From Lepidostoma basale (lineage: Eukaryota; Arthropoda; Insecta; Trichoptera; Lepidostomatidae), in NCBI GenBank assembly GCA_022606425.2, contig JAHDVF020000883.1, forward strand, positions 1,984,001 through 2,048,000: DNA of 64,000 bases, in the 5' to 3' direction. Position 1 is the first letter of the stretch; every line of letters begins with the position of its first letter. This document shows, one piece after another, positions 44,505 through 54,349 of this stretch. Under the pieces are notes generated by a model. It was not told the DNA's origin. It did not search any database and was given only the letters and a program-made list of their open reading frames with translations. The translations under genes were made by a program, and so were the position numbers.

Positions 44505-44720
44505 TAAAAACACTGTACTTTGTTTTTCACCACTATGCGGTTATTTTAATTGCCGACTAGTTTCGTTTGTATCCAAGCTTCCTCGGGGCTTTGTAATAAT
44601 AGAAAACAGTTGTTCTGTTATTACAAAGCCCTGAGGAAGCTTGGGTACAAGCGAAACTAGTCGGCAAATAAAATAACCGCATAGTGGTAAAAACAAAGTA
44701 CAGTGATTTTATTTTATTTT
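44505..44720. repeat. F6 foldback element, best preserved
   Basis: Arms of about 85 bp: CACTGTACTTTGTTTTTCAC and CCGACTAGTTTCGTTTGTAT on the left, CAAGCGAAACTAGTCGGC and AACAAAGTACAGTGATTTTA on the right, with only about 35 nt between. The right arm holds a complete hammerhead-like motif. The left arm has CCGAGGA and one stem II mismatch. The tail ends in TTTTA repeats (44714-44739). Confidence 0.9.
44628..44665 (+). ncRNA. Hammerhead-ribozyme-like motif (F6)
   Basis: Stem I is GCC (44628-44630) with GGC (44663-44665). Core CUGAGGA is at 44631-44637, extra A 44638. Stem II is GCUUG (44639-44643) with CAAGC (44648-44652), five perfect pairs and GGUA loop. GAAAC is at 44653-44657, palindrome ACUAGU at 44656-44661 and cleavage-site base C44662. 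Every invariant hammerhead base is present. Compared with F11 and F2, stem II and stem III have different sequences but still pair. Confidence 0.7.
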
Positions 44721-44829
44721 ATTTTATTTGTAAATACAAATAATAATAAAAAAATAAAGATCTAACCACAAAGTGAATGGCCTCATACGAAAATTTTATT
44801 TATTAAGTATTTTCAATCGTATGAAAATT

Positions 44830-44915
44830 CAAATCCCTTTAATTAACATGAATACTATATTATATTTAATGGAAATGACATAATTCGTCAAGCTAAAGCA
44901 TTATCAAAGGTCAAC
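44830..44915 (-). repeat. F1 left-arm fragment
   Basis: TAATGGAAATGACATAATTC GTCAAGCTAAAGCATTATC matches the F1 inner left arm, eroded. Confidence 0.5.
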
Positions 44916-45142
44916 ATTTCCCTTAATCGCTTAATTATTTTTTACCATAAAATTTGAGAAAATTAGTTCTTAATAACAGTTGTGGCCAGCTGGCTTTTAT
45001 TGCGATGCCGTTGAAGGTAGGATCAAACGACCTGTTGAGATGAATAAAGTGAGACATAAAAAAGTAATTATCACGTGTTTTCCTACATGCCAGATCATAT
45101 GAGACAATCTCTATTAGTTAAGCTGTCTCTTTTAAAAATGGT

Positions 45143-45511
45143 TTGAAAAGTTTTTTCGAAATGTGTGTGAGGTTTTTAAAGAGTTCTGAAGGGGTTAGAG
45201 TATCTTTGGATCACGGGCCGTATGTTTGCGAGATAAATGCGTTTAGTCTGCCGTTTGGACAGATTTGGTCCGGCTGCTGCATTGTTCCTGCGTTTCGCCT
45301 GAGATGTCAGTCAATGGATGTGGGATGCTGCTTGTCCCATCAAATAACGTATAATAGCGACCGGTACCCGAGAAGGAAGGATAACGGTAGGTTTTTCATA
45401 CACAATAAAATACTCCCAGAGGTTTGTTTATTTTATTTTCTTGAATGGCGGTCCTACAATTGTCCAAACAAAAATAAAATACCCGGAAAACACACTGTTA
45501 CAAAACCATAA
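45143..45511 (+). other. 122-codon open frame, unrecognised
   Basis: GC-richer than its flanks. Cys-rich text such as IWSGCCIVPAFRLRCQS and MDVGCCLSHQITY, with no domain, signal peptide or splice context that convinces. It could be a chance frame in unique regulatory DNA. Confidence 0.2.
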
Positions 45512-45634
45512 CACAGAAAATCGTTTACTTCAGTAGATGCATTTTTTTAACAATGAAGTTACTCAAATATTTAACAGGACAATTAAGAAGCAATTACCAG
45601 GTACGATTGCTAACGTATTTTAATACGACGAACC

Positions 45635-45885
45635 TTGTGACAGAGTGCCAATTGCTATGACTACCACACGGAAGATCCTGGGTTCAATTCAGTGTGGCAG
45701 TGTGATTCTCATATTGACTTTTGTCTGGTGTAGAATTTACGTAACAATTAAATGACGATATACTATATAAGCTCTATCACATGTAATAAGAATCAATATA
45801 ATTGCTGAAAACGAATTGTATAGGTATTTATTTTTGTGTAAAACAGGTTGTTTGAATCTAATTATTATACAATAGGTTAAAACCA
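45635..45885 (+). repeat. SINE-1 copy (tRNA-derived)
   Basis: Head GTGCCAATTGCTATGACTAC, eroded B box CCTGGGTTCAATTCAG at 45678-45693, body GTGTGATTCTCATATTGACT and CTGGTGTAGAATTTACGTAA, then CACATGTAATAAGAATCAAT and a 3' ATTATTATACAATAGG. Confidence 0.8.
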
Positions 45886-45944
45886 CTTGTAATAAAATCT
45901 CAACACAATAGCTATTAAGTATACCATTAAATACAAATATTCAT

Positions 45945-46148
45945 ATAACTAATTAATACGAATAAAAACGTCAGTTTTCTAGAAGTTTTATTATATTTTA
46001 TGGGAATGACATATTTCGCCCTTCTAAGCCATTATCAAATGTTTGATACTGCCTTTTGATAATGCATTAGAAGGAAGAAACATGTCATTCCCATAAAATA
46101 TAATAAAACTTCTAGAAAACTAACATTGTTCAAGAAACAATAAATTTG
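45945..46148. repeat. F1 foldback element
   Basis: AATAAAAACGTCAGTTTTCT (left) and ATAAAACTTCTAGAAAACTA (right), centre TTGATAATGCATTAGAAGGA AGAAACATGTC. The core is UUGAUAA. The right arm is shortened and ends directly in the CATTGTTCAAGAAACAATAA end. Confidence 0.85.
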
Positions 46149-46449
46149 AATTTAACTATTTTTATTGTTTATCAATATTCGTATATATGGTACGAGTACA
46201 TGCACCAATTCACCCGTTCATATAATTATATAATTAAATTTTAATGATAATCGCAATAAATCACAAAAGACTGTTTAATTGGTGCTTATTTTACTTCAGG
46301 CCAAACTAGTTTTGATTGAAAGCTAACGGAAAAACTAAATAATATTATATATAATATTTTAAACTTCGCACTGCCATTTATTTAAACAAAACGGATGTAG
46401 GCATTTAAAGCATTTTGTATCTACGTTTAAAAGCAAATAAATATTCACA

Positions 46450-46640
46450 ACGTAGCACTAACAAGGTATTCCCTAGCCTTAGCTAACTGATTGAGGTTTA
46501 ATTAAGAAATCTTAAGGAGTTTGAATGAGACAGAGCGGCGAATGCGAAATCCTGTGTACACGGCCATAAAGGAGATGAGATAGGGGTCGAGTAATGGTCA
46601 TGATTCTAAAGGAACAACAGCATCCTGTACAATCTAAAAA
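46450..46640. other. GC-richer unique block
   Basis: No frame and no repeat match. The rest to 47300 is AT-rich with nothing assigned. Confidence 0.25.
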
Positions 46641-47303
46641 AAACACGTATTTGTGCTGCCATATGAGTCATTTTGATATTTATTTATTATGGGAGAACAA
46701 AATAATTATGTGATCATTAAATTTCACACCACCGGAAAGCTTCTATTGCTAGTTTTAATTACCTTTTTTCAACAGCAGTTCAATATGTTGTACCTTTAAT
46801 CGGGGCGATAAATAAGATGAAATGTTATTTTTTTTTGTATAATGGATTTTGATGGCGAAGCATATAAATATTTGAAAAGATTTAGGCGATGTTAAAATAG
46901 TCATTTATCCTTAATTGATGTAATAATGTCTCCTTGTCATATTAATGCGGTATATCTATGAATATGAGTTTCCAAAATTCTTAATAACGAATTTTTATTA
47001 ATTGAAATACTGTTTTTTTTTTCACTTTTTAGTTAATTTTTCTAGATATATTTCGAGTTCTCAGTTTATATCGTTCTCGTAATCATGAAGGTGGAAAACC
47101 TTAGGAACATGACAAGAAAAAATTAAAAGTGGAAAAAATGTATTTTTATTTATTAAAAAAATCTTCATTTAGGAATTATACAATTAAAATGCTGTAAGTT
47201 TATCATAAAATAAAAATTCGTTATTATATTCTTTAATATTAATATAGAAAATAAATAATTTAAGAAAATACAAAAACGTAAGTGATTTTGAATATTCAAA
47301 TAT

Positions 47304-47387
47304 AGTGCCGCATCAGTAAAAGTGTGACAGTCCATTCTTTCTGTCTACCTTTTCGGGGAGACGGCGTGATGGTTAGTTAGTTAGTTA
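47304..47387 (+). repeat. SINE-2 3' half
   Basis: AGTGCCGCATCAGTAAAAGT, then CATTCTTTCTGTCTACCTTT TCGGGGAGACGG and three GTTA units. 5'-truncated. Confidence 0.8.
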
Positions 47388-47754
47388 CATTTTAAAATAT
47401 TTTAACAAATCGTCAATCAAAATGACTTCAATTACTGCAATTTTTTTATGCTTACAATGTTTCAATCGTAAATTTGTATTATGATTGTAAAATATATGTA
47501 GTAATTTTGAATCTAAATTGACTATGCATATTTTTTATCAATAGTAATTAAAACATATATTGGTACGCGATTACAATAGCATGTATGTTAAAAGTACAGT
47601 CGTTACTTCTAATACAAGACATTAGTTAAAACATCTGATCGGCGTGAATTATACGAAAAAAAGTAATCACCGACTTCCTAATGGCAGCGTACGTAACGAA
47701 AACAATTGACTAATTGCAAAAATTAAATTAAAACTGAAAAAGAACTTCGATTAC

Positions 47755-48015
47755 CTAAGACACTTACAGCGCACATCCCAGCTGTCGGTCTGATGTATGG
47801 GAGCATTATTGCTACTATGTATCATATATTTGCACAAGTCGAAGGAAACTTTTCATCGTGACGTCCGTTCCGCCCACCCACGGTCCTGCCGGTAATTACA
47901 GATGTAATCGCCGCGGTACAAGTACTCTCGAGTTAAAACCAAAACTGTAACACTCATTTGCTTCATCGGTTCTAAATTGAATCCGCTAGCGCTGCACTAC
48001 AGGGAACGTGGGTAG
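47755..48015. other. GC-richer unique block
   Basis: No repeat match; CCGCCCACCCACGGTCCTGC at 47871-47890 is the GC peak. No convincing exon. Candidate regulatory DNA. Confidence 0.25.
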
Positions 48016-48174
48016 GTACCATCAATATCTAATCATGTGAATCTTTATATTCTATTTTTCAAATCTTCAAATGCTTCCATCACCATACCTGAAATAATGT
48101 AATGATATAATATAAAAATATAACCTGTTGTTGTATAATAAAAATAATTATTTTTTGGTTTGGCATATGCGAAA

Positions 48175-48385
48175 TTCATATAATAAATATGAATGAAAAA
48201 CATCTGTCTGCTAGGAATTTTAATATATTTAAGATGGAATGACAGGTTTCGCCTTTCTAGGCATTAACAAATGATATTTGATAATGCCTTAGAAGTGCAA
48301 AACACGTCATTCAATCTAAAATATAATAAAACTCCTAGAAAACAGACGTTTTCATTCACATTAATTATTTAATATGGAGTTTTAC
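48175..48385. repeat. F1 foldback element
   Basis: Left inner AGGTTTCGCCTTTCTAGGCA, right inner TTGATAATGCCTTAGAAGTG CAAAACACGTCATTC. The right arm's GAAAC is AAAAC and the palindrome ACACGU is broken. The outer end is AATATGGAGTTTTACATAAT. Confidence 0.85.
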
Positions 48386-48427
48386 ATAATTTATCTATAT
48401 TTTATTATAATCATTTTTATATTCAAC

Positions 48428-48515
48428 GTTTGAACCCAATTTCATTATAAATATTTGTTTTGCTAATATATTGATTCTCAAGACATGTAGGTAGCTAATC
48501 TTTCGACTATTTCAA
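48428..48515 (-). repeat. SINE-1 3' half
   Basis: TTTGAACCCAATTTCATTAT and ATATTGATTCTCAAGACATG are the reverse of the SINE-1 3' end. The tRNA-like head is missing. Confidence 0.6.
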
Positions 48516-48829
48516 CGATATTTTAATCAAAGCTGTCACTCTGTCAAGAAAGTCGTTACTTTTTTCATTATTTCAAAGAATTTCTACTAATAAATTTAAA
48601 ATAACAACATTACTTGAATTTTAGTTTAAATATGCACGTATTTGTAATGAGTATGGCATATGTCTCAAAGTGTAACAAAGTTTAAAATATTGTTTAATTA
48701 TGAATCTACATCATAAAGTGATGTTAAATATACAAGAAATTCGTTTTCTTTATTAACCATTAATAAAACTTGTACGATCTGTATAAACAGTTTGTTTTTT
48801 ATCTTAATTGGCTAGAAATACCATTGTGC

Positions 48830-49115
48830 TCCGTAGTAGCTGCTGTAACATCAGTTTGTCGTGGTACTTTAACAGATTCGCCGCCTTCGCCTCCATTCCC
48901 GCGAGCGCTATTGATCTCCCTCGGGATACAACTCTTCCACGGCCCGCACTAAATCCTCGGATTTGCATGGAGATTGCTAATGAGAACTGAAATTACTCGC
49001 ATACTGCGGCCGCCAGACTTTATTGTCGCTTTGCACACAAACATTGTTGTCTTACACGGATTTTAAATTGCCATTTGCATTAATATTACGACCAACTCGA
49101 GGATTTCATAATTAC
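48830..49115. other. GC-rich unique block with two octamer sites
   Basis: Contains ATTTGCAT at 48960-48967 and 49071-49078, the second joined to TAATATTA. Two 60-codon frames are open without domains. Possible enhancer or exon remnant; only base composition and lack of repeats support it. Confidence 0.3.
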
Positions 49116-49229
49116 GCAGTTTAACAACCACAAAACTTGTTTTATGCAAAATAATGAGATCTTAAAAAATAAAAAAATCTCAATAATATGGAAAACATTT
49201 GTTAAAACATATAATGTTTAAATAAGATG

Positions 49230-49437
49230 AAACAATGATGTAAAACTCCATATGAAATAATTAATACGAATGAAAGCGTCAGTTTTCTCGAAGTTTTATT
49301 ATATTTTATGGGAATGGCATGTTTCGCCCTTCTAAAGCATTATCAAATGTCATTTGATAATGCCTTATAAGAGCGAAACATGTCTTTCCCATAAAATATA
49401 ATAAAACTTCTAGAAAACTGACGTTTTCATTCGTGTT
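49230..49437. repeat. F1 foldback element
   Basis: A near-complete copy: AACAATGATGTAAAACTCCA, GGCATGTTTCGCCCTTCTAA, centre CATTTGATAATGCCTTATAA GAGCGAAACATGTC, and the end ACTGACGTTTTCATTCGTGT. Confidence 0.9.
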
Positions 49438-49454
49438 AGTTAAAAATATTAATT

Positions 49455-49695
49455 TTATTAATTAATACGAATGAAAACGTATGTTTTCTAGAAGTTTTAT
49501 TGTAATGTATGTGAATGACATGTTTCACCTGTCTAAGGCATTATCAAATGTGATACAATGAAACGGTGGATAATGCCTTAGACACATGTCATTCACTTCA
49601 AATTAATAAAACACAATTAATTAATTAATAACAGACGTTTTCATTCGTATTAAGTATTTAATATGGAGTTTTACATCATTGTTAAAGAAACAATT
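49455..49695. repeat. F1 foldback element, second subtype
   Basis: Follows the previous copy by about 20 nt. AATACGAATGAAAACGTATG, CATGTTTCACCTGTCTAAGG, then GATAATGCCTTAGACACATG, where stem II's far strand and GAAAC are deleted. It ends TTACATCATTGTTAAAGAAA. It matches the partial arms at 27.6 and 34.1 kb. Confidence 0.85.
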
Positions 49696-49779
49696 AACTA
49701 ATGTTGTTACCATAATTGAAATTTATTGGCAGAAATTCATTATATTGTGTATAACGAAAATATATTATAATAAATAAAA

Positions 49780-50095
49780 TATTCCACTTTTATCTAGATT
49801 TGACAGGTTTTGTCAGCTTGCTGGCGTCTTTTGCGAGAGTATTTCACAGTACTGCATACTAATTTCAGGCGGTTTACTAAAATTTCATACATTCCCTGAT
49901 AACTATTCAAAGCGGCGAGCGTATTTTTAAGATCCATTCAACCTTAGAGCTTTGGCCTTGAATGAAAGCTCCCGGGAGCTTTGGAAGAGGCTGCGTAACT
50001 TAGTAATTACGAGGCGTAACGTCAGGGAACCAATTGCTGACTCGCGCCCAGCCCGGACACTCTGGAGGGGTCGCCAACCTATGGTTTTTTAATGA
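49780..50095. other. Eroded F5 piece, then GC-richer unique block
   Basis: CCACTTTTATCTAGATTTGA CAGG at 49785-49808 recalls the F5 arm. From 49900 to 50085 composition rises (CGCGCCCAGCCCGGACACTC) without a frame or repeat match. Confidence 0.3.
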
Positions 50096-50499
50096 CTATT
50101 TTTGGTTTTTAATACCGATTCTCTAAATTAAAATGCATCATGTACATTTCGTTATCTAAATTCAATAATGATCTTCAAATATTATATAATTAACATAAAC
50201 CTAATGGTTACACTTTTAATTTTTATTTAACCTATTTAATATCATGGGGGCGATTATCGGCCCCAAAAGGTGTAGGCAAAACTCTCTTGTGTTTGATCAA
50301 TTTGTATATAAAATGATTATCAAACCATATCAGATGCAGTGTTCATATTGCGATTTTTAGATTTAAAACACATTTTAATGCGCCCTTGAGGTGATTACAT
50401 CACAAAAACGGCACTTAGCATTTTTTATTATAATTGTTATAATTATATATTTACATTTATTAGATTTAAAATAAAATAATAACTTCTGAATTCTCCCCT

Positions 50500-50645
50500 A
50501 TATTACAACGCATAATCAGCCTCATAAGACTCGTTCTCGTGGAAGACCTTCGAAAAGTTGGATGGACGGCTGGGAGACACCTCACAAGAGGAACAACCCT
50601 CTGGAGAGCAGACCACATAGGTTTTAAGCAGAGAAAAATAAGAAT
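50500..50645 (+). pseudogene. LINE C-terminal fragment
   Basis: HNQPHKTRSRGRPSKSWMDG and WETPHKRNNPLESRPHRF resemble a LINE-D-like Arg-Gly-Arg-Pro-Ser-Lys-Ser-Trp tail. Only 45 codons remain. Confidence 0.55.
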
Positions 50646-50779
50646 GACGATTAAAATAATTAAGATTATTTTAAGCATTTCATAACATTTTGTAAGACAA
50701 GCTTTAAAACGTATGCATATAGTTTTTAATACATCAAATCGGCGAGCACTTTTTACAGGTATTAGCATAGTATTTTCTT

Positions 50780-51285
50780 TTGCAGGGCCGCCGTTGTGGC
50801 TGGTTGCTAGACGAATCCTGTTTGGAAAAAAAAAATATTCTTAAGGAGAGCAAAATTCGAATCTACAAGACATGTGTACATTCTATATTGACATATGAAA
50901 TAGAAATGAGAGCTGACACCGTCAGAACAAAAAGTCTCCTAAGAACCACAGAAATGAAGACTCTCCGATCCGTTGCGGGAACGACACTCCGAAACACAAT
51001 AAAAAATTCTGAAATAAGAAAGATCTGCAATTTAAAAGATGTCGTGCGATGTGGAAGACTGAGAAGACGCTACTGGAGAGATCATGTGGAAAGAGCCTGT
51101 TCTGAAATAGTGATAAATATAGCCGCAAATAAAGTATCAACAGGAAATCGACCTGCAGGAAGACCACCTAAAAGATGGCGAGACAGTTGGACATCTGCAT
51201 CCCAGGAAGGCCGAGAAATAAAAGAACACAGTCCTAAATATAGCAGAAGAAGAAGATTTTCTTTCCGATCGTCATCATAAACGCA
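50780..51285 (+). pseudogene. LINE-D C-terminal fragment, open for 166 codons
   Basis: The longest open frame of the window. ESKIRIYKTCVHSILTYEIE, MRADTVRTKSLLRTTEMKTL, RSVAGTTLRNTIKNSEIRKI, VVRCGRLRRRYWRDHVERAC, STGNRPAGRPPKRWRDSWTS and an Arg/Ser end from the AAG tail (51246-51257). It is only the region after the RT; no RT, endonuclease or promoter, and the Met lies in flanking DNA. The 62.4 kb copy is closely similar. Confidence 0.85.
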
Positions 51286-51479
51286 CGCGGACTTCAGTAC
51301 GCTTCTCGTGTTATTATAATTTCGTTTCAATAAACCATTTCTCAAACAACAGCATTTCATGTCTCGCATTCAATATCGCCCACACGCAATACCCTTAAAA
51401 TATATTAAATACAAACGTAAATAATCTCTTAAGAGTTTTTCACAAAACATTAAATGATTGCGTGGTACTGTATCGAAAA

Positions 51480-51735
51480 GATTTATGTCTTCTGAAGCTC
51501 GCTAAAAAAATACGCGGGATCCAAACGCAGATTGCCACGGGGCCGGGGGTGGACGAAGACCCACATCACGTAGCCTTATAATAAAACGGCCAGCAGCGAC
51601 CGGCGAGGAGCTACCGGGCTGTAATTACACCAAACATGAGGCCGGTTCTGGACCCGAGCCCCTAATAACAATCATTTCTAGGAAAAATTATATTATACGT
51701 CTCCGTGGCATACAAGACGATCATTCCAATCCAAT
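51480..51735. other. GC-rich unique block
   Basis: ATTGCCACGGGGCCGGGGGT at 51531-51550 is the GC peak. No repeat and no frame of note. Candidate regulatory DNA. Confidence 0.25.
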
Positions 51736-52056
51736 AACCCAAATCACATGCTCACTCAGTGTCCGTAGCACAAAACTGTACCGATAGTCAACAAGACAGG
51801 TAAATAAAAAGGTTTTGTAATGTATCCGTGTCTCCTAAGGGTACGCACTGTGCTCGATACTGCACCAGCGAAAATTGATGATACCAAAACATGTAATTTT
51901 ACGAATTCTTGAACCTGCGTCGGAATGTTTTTTTGTGGCAGATTCAGATCTCAAATTAAATGTGTTGTTACGTATAATGCCTTTTGAATTGGGTACGACT
52001 ATAATAATCAAATAACAATTTGAATAATAAAAATAGGATTGAGATAGTGATTTTAC

Positions 52057-52131
52057 ATTCTTCAAATATTTCAATAATATACGTATCTTCGACTTGAATA
52101 CTGAATCCATATGCGCCTTTGAAGTTGGTGT
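52057..52131 (-). CDS. Doubtful exon candidate
   Basis: Acceptor TTTATTTAAAG, then 75 nt, then donor GTAAAAT. In the phase with one borrowed base it reads TNFKGAYGFSIQVEDTYII then EIFEE. The Asn-Phe-x-Gly-x-Tyr-Gly-Phe wording faintly recalls the start of p53-family DNA-binding domains, but the rest does not. The polypyrimidine tract is weak. It may be chance. The rest of 51.75-52.75 kb shows nothing else. Confidence 0.15.
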
Positions 52132-52779
52132 CTTTAAATAAAACAAAATAAGTTTTATTAAAGTACTAACAACAAACTTGTATGTATTACAAACATTTGC
52201 ATATCTATATACGAAAATATAATTTTTACGTGAAAAAACATGGTTTAAATTTAACAAAAATAAAGGCGTTCGTTTGAGTAAAATAGTTCAGTTACGTAAT
52301 TCAATAAAGTTAATTTAATAAAACTCTTTTTAATATATTAATATTGTGAAAATGAAGGTTTTATAATAATTTTATTATTGTATGTAAGAGTGATAAATTT
52401 GTACGACGTCTTTCTTTGAAATATAATAGGCATACTGAAGAAAGCTGAAAACCATATGAAACTCTATATCAACAGTTTTATCAATTGTTATGAAAATACA
52501 ATGTTTTCAAAAGGTTTTACACATCGAATTTTTCTCTAAAATGTACTATCAATCTTAACTTAGTTTACTATCTTAAATTTTGTATTATTGTATAATATTG
52601 AAAAAAAAGTACTGCATTCTAGTTGGTATTTTATTTATAAGAAATTGCGCGTTTCATTTACTACATATTTAATGTTAATATTATTTTATACTAGTCCAAG
52701 AATGTGAATTACCTATGAGTTTATCTTTACGTATGTAAGTTGGTATATAAGTTTCTTCAGATAATGCGGCATGATATGA

Positions 52780-53070
52780 CGGATTCCTTCCCTTTCTTGT
52801 TGCTACCGGTCATCTCATTTTATTGCTACACGCCTTGAGATGAATCCAGTAACATATTATAAAGATTTTTTGGTTTATCCATCTCTTAAGAGCTTTTATA
52901 ATTGCTTGTTGGCCGCGCGCGAGCTTTGTATCCATTTTACTCCCTTTCCAAGTTACTCAGCCCACGTGTTTTATTTGGACCAGCCGATAAAAGCTTACAA
53001 AAAATGCTTTCATAGAGCGCATAAACTCAATAGAAAATACTGTAAACCGATTTATTGCGTTATGTACTAA
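52780..53070. other. Unique block with 76-codon frame, unrecognised
   Basis: The plus frame 52840-53070 is open (text such as LYFLDQPIKAYKKCFHRAHK-like) but no domain is known to fit. GC-richer than the flanks. Confidence 0.2.
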
Positions 53071-53282
53071 TTTTAGAGAAGAGGGTTGAAAAGTGTGTTT
53101 TATTGTACGTTTTTGCTATTCGTACGTTTGAGTTTTACAAATTCAAAAAACTTTCAATTAAACATAGTTAAGTTGATCAGCTTGTGTTTTTCTTTATATG
53201 GTAGAAGAAAGTTTATCGCAAATTTATATTATTTTTAATTTCTTGAAAGTTAAGGCGTTATCACTGTGGATTTTCATATACG

Positions 53283-53321
53283 ACTGATATGAGTCGTATA
53301 TTGACTGATATGAGTCGTATA
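53283..53321. repeat. Two tandem copies of a 21-bp unit
   Basis: GACTGATATGAGTCGTATA occurs twice (about 53286 and 53304); each unit is itself partly palindromic (ATACGACT...AGTCGTAT). Confidence 0.8.
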
Positions 53322-53389
53322 CACTTCACACTAAATGTTATAAATCATATCCTCCTTTTGTTACGTTTATAAACAATAATTTATTATAA

Positions 53390-53795
53390 TATGAAATATA
53401 TTTATCAATTTATTTCTTCTATAATCGCTATAACTTTGTGTTACGAATGTTTAGTGTTTCTTTTTTTATATACTTTGTATATTTTGCATTAAAAAAAAAT
53501 ACCAAACAAGTTTCGGACACACAAGCCCTTCATCGCAGATATTATATAAATACTACAAATACATATATTTTTTAATTCACGAATGTGGTCAGTTTTGACA
53601 TATATCTGTCAAAAAATATAATTCACGAAACTGACCACATTCGTGAATTACATTTTTTGATATTTGTAATATTTGTATAATATCACTGATGAAGGGCTTG
53701 CGTGTCCGAAACATGTTTGGTTTTTAATTTTTCTATTTTTTAATAAAGTGTGTATTGTATATTATACAAAGTTTATGAATAAATAAACATTAATT
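53390..53795. repeat. F2 foldback element
   Basis: Arms of about 170 bp: CGCTATAACTTTGTGTTACG outer, ACCAAACAAGTTTCGGACAC mid, GAATGTGGTCAGTTTTGACA inner on the left, with the reverses on the right (AAACTGACCACATTCGTGAA, then the motif, then ACATGTTTGG). The left motif has GCGAUGA and ACUUGU and is degraded; the right one is well preserved. Confidence 0.9.
53682..53721 (+). ncRNA. Hammerhead-ribozyme-like motif (F2)
   Basis: Stem I is AUCA (53682-53685) with UGGU (53718-53721; one U-G). Core CUGAUGA is at 53686-53692, extra A 53693. Stem II is GGGC (53694-53697) with GUCC (53704-53707; one G-U) and loop UUGCGU. GAAAC is at 53708-53712, palindrome ACAUGU at 53711-53716 and cleavage-site base U53717. 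Compare GGAC/GUCC in the 58.7 kb copy: a G-U here is an A-U there. Confidence 0.65.
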
Positions 53796-54277
53796 TATTT
53801 ATTTATGGTGAAAAACAGCGATTGTAATACTAATGTAAAATCACATATAGACGATAAAATAGGGCCAATTACAAGTTAACATACATAAAAATTATTAGAA
53901 GAATTAAGAGTACACACTAATGATTCGTAATCGGAGCGAATTTTAATTATAACAAATTTAATTTATGATTATAAAAATTATAGAATAAAAAGATTTAAAA
54001 AAAACATAATAGTTTAACGCCGAAAGGTTGCTACCACCTATTTTTAAATTTAGATCTTTCAGATGGAAAACATCGATATTACTAAAGTACTTAATCTAGC
54101 TGTCGCAAATCCGATAAATTGCCGTGCTTTAAGCGTAGTAAGTGCGATAAGCAGGAAGTGTGTGAATATAGTCATCAATGTGACAGAATGCTTATCTTCT
54201 GGCACAAGAGACTTGATACTTAAAACTGGTTTTACTATTTTGAATGATTTTTTGTATTTTACAAATATTTCTGAAAG

Positions 54278-54348
54278 ATAAATAATAACTAAAATTAATA
54301 ATTACTAAAATTAATAATTACTAAAATTACTAATTACTAAAATTAGTC
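54278..54348. repeat. Short tandem repeat, unit AATTACTAAAATTAAT
   Basis: About four imperfect copies of a 16- to 17-bp unit. It follows a 72-codon frame (54063-54281) that is not recognised. Confidence 0.8.
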
Positions 54349-54349
54349 A

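Noticed and set aside
45143..45511. 122-codon frame as a secreted Cys-rich protein
   Set aside because: No signal peptide, no recognisable Cys spacing and no splice context; length is within reach of chance in GC-richer DNA.
19084..48986. GCATGGAGATT plus ATGAGAA shared by 19.09 and 48.97 kb as a duplicated regulatory element
   Set aside because: Only 11 and 7 identical bases with different spacing; not enough to separate from chance.
3165..49695. Regular spaced repeats as a CRISPR array
   Set aside because: The repeats are inverted foldbacks spread over 46 kb in a eukaryotic genome, without spacers or cas genes.
50780..51280. The longest open frame as a host gene
   Set aside because: Its text is the LINE-D tail, the Met lies in flanking DNA, and near-identical broken copies occur at 43.4 and 62.4 kb.
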